Source: Hygrophila difformis (lineage: Eukaryota; Streptophyta; Magnoliopsida; Lamiales; Acanthaceae). Taken from it: a stretch of DNA of 64,000 nucleotides. The translations under genes were made by a program, and so were the position numbers. The notes under the pieces are model-generated. The model did no database searches. It was not told the origin of the DNA and saw only the letters and a program-made list of their open reading frames with translations. Of this stretch, positions 56,700-64,000 are shown piece by piece. Within the stretch, counting starts at the first letter, position 1, and each line of letters opens with the position of its first letter. The stretch covers positions 31,066,403-31,130,402 of the forward strand of contig JAOANR010000011.1 of the NCBI GenBank assembly GCA_030278955.1, written 5' to 3'.

Positions 56700-58456
56700 A
56701 CCTATATTTTAGCCTTCATCTACACCGGATTTCATGCAAATTTATGCTTGAATTCTTCCATTTTCTTTGTTTTTAGTTAGTTTTTAGCTAGTTGTGGTGT
56801 TCTTAGTATATTACATTAGAATAGGTTGTTTTTGCTTTGAATTCCTTGTTTTTAGTTTGCTTGCCAGGTTTGTGTGATTTATTCAATCCATGAGTATGTA
56901 GTTGGAATGATTTCTATGAGGATTCAATGGATTTATGTGTGGTTTTATGATTGGCAGGAGCTTGGATTTTATTGGGATTGCAAGAGGTTGAGTTGAATGG
57001 AGAAATTTTCTAAGGCATGGAGAAGCTGGCGTCGATGTGAGTAACTATGCCAAAAAGAGCTCCCTAGCGTCAAATAACGCCAGTACTGAAGAGTCAAAAA
57101 TTCTGATTTTTAAAGCTAGCGTCAGGCAGAGCAACTACGCCAACTTTTGCAGTCTAGCGTCGATTTACGCTAGGTCCGACAGTTCCAAGTTCGTTGTGTC
57201 AGTTTCTTTGCCCGTTTTCTGTGGTTCTTTTGGTCGGTTTTAAAAGGCAATTTGAGGGCAATAGACCAGATATACATCGGAGGGTTGGAGAGACACAGAA
57301 CATTATCAATCTACATCCAAAAACACTCCAACTTTCAGATTTTCATGCTTTCTTAGGAATTTGTAATTGTTGTTTCTATTTCCCTAGATTAGTAGAAATA
57401 CGTTTGTAGGCTGCAATAATCTTTACGTAGTAAGTTTCCAAACTTCATGTATTGAAGATTCGACTGCAAATTTGGTGTGCTCAAGAACAATTCTGCGAGA
57501 CACATTGAAGTATGAATAAAACATCATCGAAGGGAGTATTTCCTACATTATTTGTTTGATTCCTTGAATTTGTTTGAACGATTAACTGCATATTTTATGT
57601 ATTGTTCTTTGAATGGCAGGGAATTATTATAGAAGTACTTTGTATAAATCGAGAGATGACAGAGTACTTAGAATTTTAGTACCAGTCTGGGGAACAAATT
57701 CAATTCTCTTTGCCTGCGATTCCAATTCTGAAAATTCAAGTTGGAAGACTAATTTTCAGATCCATAAATTGATTGAAATTATTCAATCTGGAAAAGATGA
57801 GTAATTTAATCAATAATACAATCCATGAAACAGTGCATTATTGGATGAATGATAGCAAGTGAATTTTCTATACATGAATGTCTTGGAAATTATTACTACA
57901 TTCTTAATGCCCTGCTATTTGAATTATGTAAATTCATAAATCCCATAATGAGTTTACAAGATTAAGAATTTTTGGTGAAATATATTTAATTTAGTCTCCT
58001 AAATTTTTGATGCAAGGTCACTGGAATATTTGTGCTCTAAATAAAATCGGAAGGTGATTTTAGAGTTCATTAATTCTTGGATTTTGATAATGTTTCGATG
58101 TTGGAGAACACGACATTAATTTATAGTGGAATTTAATCAAGCCAAATTTTGATTCTTAAATCAGGACATAAGCAGCCTATGAACATATTAATTAGCTAAT
58201 ATGTTAGAGTAGAACTAAATTTTGCCAATTACTAGTTCTTTTCATTAAAATTTTGTTTTTGTAGAATTTAGATATGTCTACTCGACTAATTTTTCAACTC
58301 ATTCAATTAAATGAACTTTAAATTATGCAAAGTTACTAAAGTATGAAATAATATACTTTAATTCCTTGTGGTTCGACTCGGTTATTTACCGGGTTATTAC
58401 TTGATGCGATGTCGTATACTTGCGACTAAAATACGTAGAGTTAAAATTACGTATCA
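56700..58456 (+). repeat. 5' LTR of the Athila-like element (left border uncertain)
   Basis: The right end is firm: ACGTATCA at 58449-58456, then a PBS at 58463. The left end is not; the Tat-like coding sequence fades at about 56690 and no TG terminus stands out. Contains the GCGTC/ACGCC hairpin motifs (57027-57173). No real gene inside. Confidence 0.55.
57027..57173. repeat. GCGT/ACGC short hairpins, group 1
   Basis: Arms TGGCGT/ATGCCA (57027-57032, 57047-57052), CTAGCGT/ACGCCAG (57064-57070, 57077-57083) and CTAGCGT/ACGCTAG (57154-57160, 57167-57173, perfect). Further unpaired or weaker copies lie between them. Confidence 0.65.
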
Positions 58457-58462
58457 AGTTTT

Positions 58463-58480
58463 TGGCGCCGTTGCTGGGGA
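58463..58480 (+). other. Primer binding site (tRNA-Asp type), Athila-like
   Basis: TGGCGCCGTTGCTGGGGA, the usual Athila PBS, complementary to the 3' end of plant tRNA-Asp with one mismatch. Confidence 0.88.
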
Positions 58481-58570
58481 ATTAAATGTAACTTTGTTTG
58501 TTTAAAGTTTATTTTGATTGAATTGTATATATTCTTGTATATAATTATTGTTGTTTGTGTTCATTAATTT

Positions 58571-58945
58571 TTGTGTTCTTTGTTTAATGCAGTGCGAAGT
58601 GAAAGAGGTAGTGAGTTGTATTTTGATCCTGAAATTGAAAGGACCTTCAGGTTGCTAAAACTTGGAAAGCGAAGAAGGCCTGAACAAGTTGAAGTGTTTG
58701 TGAATTCATCATCGGATGACGAAAGAAGCTTAGTCAGTGAAGAGGATTCTATTGAGACTGAAGCTAGCACGATGGAGGAAAATAATTTTAATCCACCTCA
58801 TGATGAAAATGGCCCTGTACCACCTGAGAGATCAATTGAGGAATACTTGCAGGGAGGTAATAATCCAAGGTTGAATAGAGCAGCAAGGCCAACAGTTAAT
58901 GCTGAGCATTTCCAGATTCAACCGGCATTGATAACCATGGTGTAA
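58571..58945 (+). pseudogene. Athila-like gag, N-terminal part
   Basis: Frame from ATG 58571. The codons up to GCAG at about 58593 may be leader or intron, since TTTAATGCAG looks like a splice acceptor. An acidic region follows, then NRAARPTVNAEHFQIQPAL, a typical Athila gag segment, and TAA at 58943 where a Gln codon is expected. The frame continues past the stop. Confidence 0.75.
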
Positions 58946-60493
58946 TCGAACCAATACAATGGTTCTCTAGCAAATGACCCGGTGGATCACATTTCTACAT
59001 TTTTGGATCTTTGTGATAAGGTTAAGCTGACTGGAGTTTCAGAGGATGCCATCAAATTACGAAGGAGCATGCCCGACCCTAATCCGAAGGAGCATTGCAA
59101 GGCATTGACACTTCGGAGCAAGAAGCAGCTCCCTGATCCTTACCCTAATCAAGATAAATTTGAGGATGTTGTGGATGAGGCTAAGTATGAGGAGGAAGAT
59201 GCACAAGATGGGGGGAATGATAACTCTGGACAGACTAATGGAAACATGGATACTGGAAATTCAGAGAGTGAATTGGAGGATGATGTACAGGTTGCAAGGA
59301 GGAAACAAGGTTGGAAAACCAAAGTTGGTGAAGATATAATTGGTGAGAAGAAAAAGGATTCTGTGAAAGTGTATAAACCACGAGTTCCATATCCACAGCG
59401 CCTGAAGCAAATGCAGGAGGATAAGAATTATGCTAAATTTCTGGAAATTTTGAAGAAATTAAGGATTGATATCCCTTTCACTGATGCTATCACTCAAATG
59501 CCAGCTTATGCAAAATTTTTGAAGGAGATTCTGTCAAAGAAGAGATCATTGGATGATGATGAAAGGGTGACTTTAACTGGAGAATGCAGTGCTATTTTAC
59601 AGAAAAATTTGCCCATAAAGAGGCGTGATCCAGGGAGTTATACTATCCCTTGTGTTATTGGCAACAAGGAATTCAAACATGCTTCATGTGATCTTGGTTC
59701 AAGTATAAATTTAATACCATTGTCTATTTTCAGGGAGCTACAAATTGGTATAGTCAAGCCAATCCGGATGCAACTTCAATTAGCAGATCACTCATTGAGA
59801 ATCCCCTTGGGAATTATTGAAGATGTCCCAGTACAAGTCGAAAGTTTCATCTTTCCAGTGGATTTTGTTGTCCTTGATATGGAGAGTGATCCAGATACAC
59901 CATTAATTTTGGGCAGACCTTTTCTTCAAACAGGTCGAGCCATGGTAGATATGGACGATGGAAAAATCACGCTCAAAGTTGGAGATGAGCAAATTTCTTT
60001 TGATGTGAACAAGGCAATGCAAATGCACAAGGGTTGTGATGATGTGTATTCATGTAATCGGGTAACTGCAGTTTATCAAGAAATGGAGGTACTATCTAAT
60101 GAGTTCTATGCATCATATGATTCATGTGTTCAATTGGAGGTTGCACAGGAAGATTTGAAAGGAGTAGATTCGATTCAAGCTCAGGACTACAAGTACAAAG
60201 GCAAGATGGAACATGTTTTTCTTGAGCAGCGAGAGGTTCCTAAGCTTGTTCCTTCTGTGGAAAAGCCACCCGAGCTTGAATTGAAGCAACTCCCTTCAGA
60301 CTTAAAGTATTCTTTTCTGGGTGAAAATCAAACACTCCCTGTGATTGTAAATTCTTCATTAAATGATAGTGAATTAAATGCCTTGATTAATGTTTTGAAA
60401 AAGCATGTGAGTGAGAGCTTTAGGTTGGACCATTGCGGATATCAAGGGATTAAGCCCTTCACTGTGTACTCATCATATTTACATGGAGGATGA
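58946..60493 (+). pseudogene. Athila-like gag remnant and protease
   Basis: In frame with the preceding part: DPVDHISTFLDLCDKVKLTG is gag, but after DAIKLR (about 59060) the capsid core and zinc knuckle are missing and sequence joins directly to the gag-protease linker (EHCKALTLRSKKQLP). Aspartic protease: ASCDLGSSINLIPLS (about 59685), LILGRPFLQTGRAMVD (about 59906). A frameshift near 60405 moves the RT into another frame, and this one ends at 60493. With a deleted gag and a frameshift, no working polyprotein is possible. Confidence 0.82.
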
Positions 60494-60934
60494 TTTCAAA
60501 CCTGTTAGGCAGCCCCAACGGAGGTTAAATCCACATCTTCAAGAAGCTGTGAGAAAGGAGGTGATTAAGTTGCTAGATGCAGGGATCATATATCCAATTT
60601 CTGACAGTCCATGGATCAGCCCTGTGCAAGTGGTTCCGAAAAAAGGAGGCATGACTGTGATATACAATGATGAAGGGGATACTGTGCCAACAAGGACGGT
60701 CACTGGATGGAGGGTTTGTATCGATTACAGGCGGTTGAATGACAAGACCAGGAAGGATCATTTCCCTCTTCCATTTATTGATCAAATGTTGGATCGTCTT
60801 GCTGGACACGAGTGCTACTGTTTCTTGGATGGTTATTCGGGATATATCCAGATTCCCATAGCCCCTGAAGATCAAGAAAAGACGACTTTCACTTGTCCAT
60901 ATGGCACTTTTGCCTATAGGCGAATGTCATTCGG
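60411..60934 (+). pseudogene. Athila-like RT, N-terminal half
   Basis: Frame [81 protein letters not shown]. Right after MSFG (about 60935) the palm segment that should carry the F/YxDD catalytic box is absent, and the sequence continues one frame over in the thumb region. RT is therefore inactive. Confidence 0.85.
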
Positions 60935-63037
60935 GTGTTGCAAAGATGTGAAGAATCAAACTTGGTGCTCAATTGGGAGAAATGCCACTTTATGGTACCA
61001 GAGGGTATTGTACTGGGTCATAAAATTTCAAAAGATGGCATTCAAGTTGATCGAGCAAAGGTTGAAGTTATTGAAAAGCTGCCACCTCCAAAAGATGTGA
61101 AGACCTTGAGAAGTTTCTTGGGACATGCAGGCTTTTATAGGCGTTTCATTAAAGATTTTTCGAAAATAGCCTCTCCCTTATTTAATTTGTTATGTAAAGA
61201 TTTTGTTTTCAACTTTAATGAAGAATGTGTTGATGTCTTTAACAGGTTAAAGGAAGCATTAACTACAGCCCCAATCATTCAACCACCTGACTGGAATCTT
61301 CCATTTGAGGTCATGTGTGACGCGAGTGATTATGCTGTGGGGGCTGTGTTGGGGCAGCGAAAAGACAAGAAACTTCATGTGATTTATTATGCGAGTCAAG
61401 TTCTAAATCAAGCACAAAGGAATTACACAGTGACAGAAAAAGAACTTTTATCCATTGTTTTTGCTTGTGAAAAATTCAGAGCTTACTTGATTGGTTCTAA
61501 AACTTTGGTTTTTACTGATCATTCTGCTGTACGTTACTTATTTTCTAAGAAAGATGCTAAGCCCAGGTTGATTAGATGGGTGCTTCTACTACAAGAATTC
61601 GATCTTGAGATCAAAGATAAAAGAGGAGCAGACAATCCAGTGGCGGACCATCTTTCAAGGCTGTTAGCAGATGATGCAGAAGGGATCGAAATTCTTGACC
61701 ATTTTCCTGATGAAAAATTGTATGTCATTGATGAATTAAATCCAGATCCATGGTATGCAGACATTGTTAATTATTTGGCTTGTGATATTATGCCTACACA
61801 CTTGAAATGGAATAGCCAAAGGAAAAAATTCAAATCTGATGTGAAATTCTTTATATGGGATGAGCCCTTTCTGTTTAGAATGTGCGCAGATCAGGTTATT
61901 CGAAGATGCATTCCAGATCATGAAGTGGAGAGGGTGTTAAAAGCATGCCATGAAGGTTTAGGTGGAGGACACGTTGGGCCAAACAAGACAGTGCACAAGA
62001 TACTTGAATGTGGCTTCTACTGGCCTATGGTGTACAAAGATGCTCGTGCATTTGTGCAGCATTGTGATGTTTGCCAACGTACAGGTAATATTTCCCGAAG
62101 AGATGAGATGCCTTTGAAAGGGATTCTTGAGGTTGAATTATTTGATCTTTGGGGCATCGACTTTATGGGACCCTTTCCACCTTCAAATGGTAAGCAATAT
62201 ATTTTAGTGGTTGTGGAGTACGTTTCAAAATGGGTCGAGGCAGAACCATGTGCTGCCAATGATTCCAAACAAGTGATTAGATTCTTGAAAAAGAATATAT
62301 TTACTCGTTTTGGTGTTCCTCGAGCCATAATTTCTGATGGAGGTTCTCATTTTTGTAACCGTTCACTTAACCAAATGCTTGCAAAATTTAATGTTCATCA
62401 CAGGGTTACTACACCGTATCACCCTCAAGCAAATGGGCAGGTGGAGGTCTCAAATCGAGAGTTAAAAAAAATTCTGGAAGCAATTGTTGGTAAGTCAAGA
62501 AAAGAATGGGCCATGAAGCTAGATGAAACCTTATGGGCTTACCGAATAGCTTTCAAAACTCCAATTGGTATGTCTCCTTTTAAATTAGTATATGGTAAGG
62601 CATGTCATTTACCTCTTGAACTTGAGCATAAATCATATTGGGATTTGAGAAAATTGAATTTAGATTTTAAAGATGCTCAAGAAAAGAGGAAATTTGATTT
62701 GAATGAATTGGATGAAATTCGCCTTCAAGCATATGAAAATGCCAAAATTTATAAGGAGAAAACCAAGAAATATCATGATAAGAAAATTAAATCGAGGAGT
62801 TTTGAACCTGGGCAGAAAGTGCTTCTATTTCACTCTCGTTTCAAGGTATTTCCAGGGAAATTAAGAACCAAGTGGTCTGGACCGTTTCTAATTTCACAAG
62901 TGTTGGATTCGGGAGCAGTAGTTCTACAAGCAGATGATGGAAGAGAATTTACAGTTAATGGACAACGGATAAAGCATTATTTTGGTGATGAGCCCAAGGA
63001 AATTGAGCGAGTGGTGATGAGGCCGGCTATTGATTGA
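60935..63037 (+). pseudogene. Athila-like RT C-part, RNase H and integrase (long open frame)
   Basis: 700 open codons. RT thumb ([20 protein letters not shown]), connection ([20 protein letters not shown]), RNase H ([41 protein letters not shown]) and integrase: HHCC finger ([15 protein letters not shown]...CDVCQR), catalytic residues in [19 protein letters not shown] and [10 protein letters not shown], then a C-terminal DNA-binding part ([13 protein letters not shown]). No chromodomain, as expected for Athila. All motifs look intact, but upstream damage (gag and RT deletions, frameshifts) makes it a relic. Confidence 0.88.
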
Positions 63038-63902
63038 AGCCGCATGGATGGGATCTTTGTTTTAGAGAAACTTTGCACTGTTATTTTTGTAAATAATTGT
63101 GCTTCTTTATTTTTCCTGGTTTTGATTTTCTGTTTTGTTGTTTTTATAGGTTGTAGCTGGTCGTCAAGTAGGAGAATAATTCTTGGATTGTTTTGTGAGG
63201 AAAATTAGAAAATATGGTAAAGTAAGCAAGTAACAAGTATGAGGATTGGTAAGTTGGGGATCGACATAAGGTATGTCTTATGAATTGTGTTGTGATGAGC
63301 AAGCTAATTTGCCTTTGGTTAAGAGGATTTAGATGTGTGTGAAGGGATTTTTATTTTTCATTTATATCTAACCTCACGCCTCTAAATGTTTTCGGGGTGG
63401 AAAGTTGAGAAATATTCTGAGTGGGCAGAGCTAGCGTAAAAAGGAATAACTACGCCAGGAAAAGCATTCTAGCGTCATTTCATGCTAGAACTGAAGCAAT
63501 TAAATTTATCAGCTTTGGCGTCACTAAGGGAAACGACGCTAATGGTCTGAGGATGGCGTCCATAAACGCCAACACTGAAGAGAGGAATTGGTACTTAAAA
63601 ATCTGAAATTTCCCTTTTGCCCTCTCTTTTCCCTACGCTAATTTTTCTTCCCTTTCTTCCCTTACGCTAACTTTTTCCTCTTCCTCATTCCCTACGCGAG
63701 CACTCTTCCCCTTTCTCCCTTTTTCATTGCCGCGAGTCCATTACTCAAATCCACAACGGTCACCTCATCAATTCTCAATCAAACATCTCAAATTTCTGGA
63801 TTTTTGTTTCAAATCAGATTCCCAAACCCTCAGACGTTGTGTACGTCGTCAACACCATAAATTAGGGTTCCAATTTTCTCCTCTCTTTCTCGGCCGACAT
63901 AG
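63038..63902 (+). other. Non-coding region between pol and the downstream ORF of the Athila-like element
   Basis: About 865 bp without a gene, as is usual after Athila pol. Holds the second group of GCGT/ACGC hairpins (63431-63571), then pyrimidine-rich DNA with repeated TACGCTAA (about 63630-63690). Confidence 0.65.
63431..63571. repeat. GCGT/ACGC short hairpins, group 2
   Basis: Arms CTAGCGTA/TACGCCAG (63431-63438, 63451-63458), TTCTAGC/GCTAGAA (63467-63473, 63484-63490, perfect), TTGGCGTC/GACGCTAA (63515-63522, 63535-63542, one G:T) and TGGCGT/ACGCCA (63554-63559, 63566-63571, perfect). Same motif as in the LTR at 57027-57173; spacers unrelated. Confidence 0.7.
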
Positions 63903-63910
63903 ATGAAGAG
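63903..63910 (+). CDS. First exon of the Athila-like downstream ORF (partial)
   Basis: ATGAAGAG followed by GTAAGT at 63911, a consensus splice donor. Position (about 870 bp after pol) is where Athila elements have their spliced env-like ORF. The next exon is outside the window. Such a short first exon would pair well with an ORF whose second exon has no ATG, as at 693-4893 in another element. Confidence 0.4.
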
Positions 63911-64000
63911 GTAAGTTTCAAATTCATTTTGATTGGCCGAAATTGTTCAGGGAATTCAGTGATTGAGTTGTTTTTGAGCACATGGAATTTGTGGTTGGCA

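Overview
This window comes from a flowering plant, most likely a dicot. It is an AT-rich, repeat-dense stretch of heterochromatin type built almost wholly from transposable elements nested in and placed beside one another. I recognise no intact host gene. The evidence is Ty3/gypsy chromovirus (Tekay-like), Tat-like and Athila-like elements, a Sirevirus-like Ty1/copia element, plant LINE remnants, a tRNA-derived SINE, Helitrons, Stowaway-type MITEs and a FAR1/MULE transposase relic. One orphan exon (53038-53170) may be host derived.

Layout. 1-6721: 3' part of a large retroelement with a 1.4-kb-residue accessory ORF that looks like the second exon of a spliced gene. 6722-16269: Tekay-like copy 1, full gag-pro-pol but with stops, frameshifts and catalytic mutations, split by a 4,625-bp element (7833-12457, TSD ATAGA) that is probably a solo LTR. 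16270-22830: Tekay-like copy 2, whose gag and protease are deleted but whose RT-RNase H-integrase-chromodomain ORF is uninterrupted, followed by a 2.75-kb LTR. 22831-24492: 3' part of another LTR, abutting a decayed LINE on the minus strand (24493-26690). 26840-35551: a complete, young Ty1/copia element on the minus strand with near-identical LTRs, PBS, PPT, TSD ATTTA, a broken pol and an intact extra ORF.

36059-36897: truncated Tat-like element (LTR, PBS, gag start). 37100-41689: complete non-autonomous Tat-like element (TSD GAGAT), gag only, LTRs full of short tandem repeats. 41978-46205: a SINE and three head-to-tail Helitron copies carrying nested MITEs and a LINE tail. 46206-49595: AT-rich DNA with a MITE, a LINE tail and a triple G-box. 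49596-52560: FAR1/MULE relic followed by an internally deleted copy of itself. 53180-56690: another Tat-like element with an intact gag. From about 56700 to the right edge: an Athila-like element with PBS, broken gag, protease, an RT lacking its catalytic box, an intact integrase, and at the very edge an ATG plus splice donor for its downstream ORF.

The elements work as retrotransposons do: LTR promoters drive a genomic RNA that is primed by a host tRNA at the PBS and copied by RT/RNase H, and integrase inserts the product. Most copies here are dead. The most unusual pattern is that three unrelated LTR element families carry arrays of short hairpins whose stem sequences differ but stay base-paired (9267-9820, 21949-22136, and 57027-57173 with 63431-63571).
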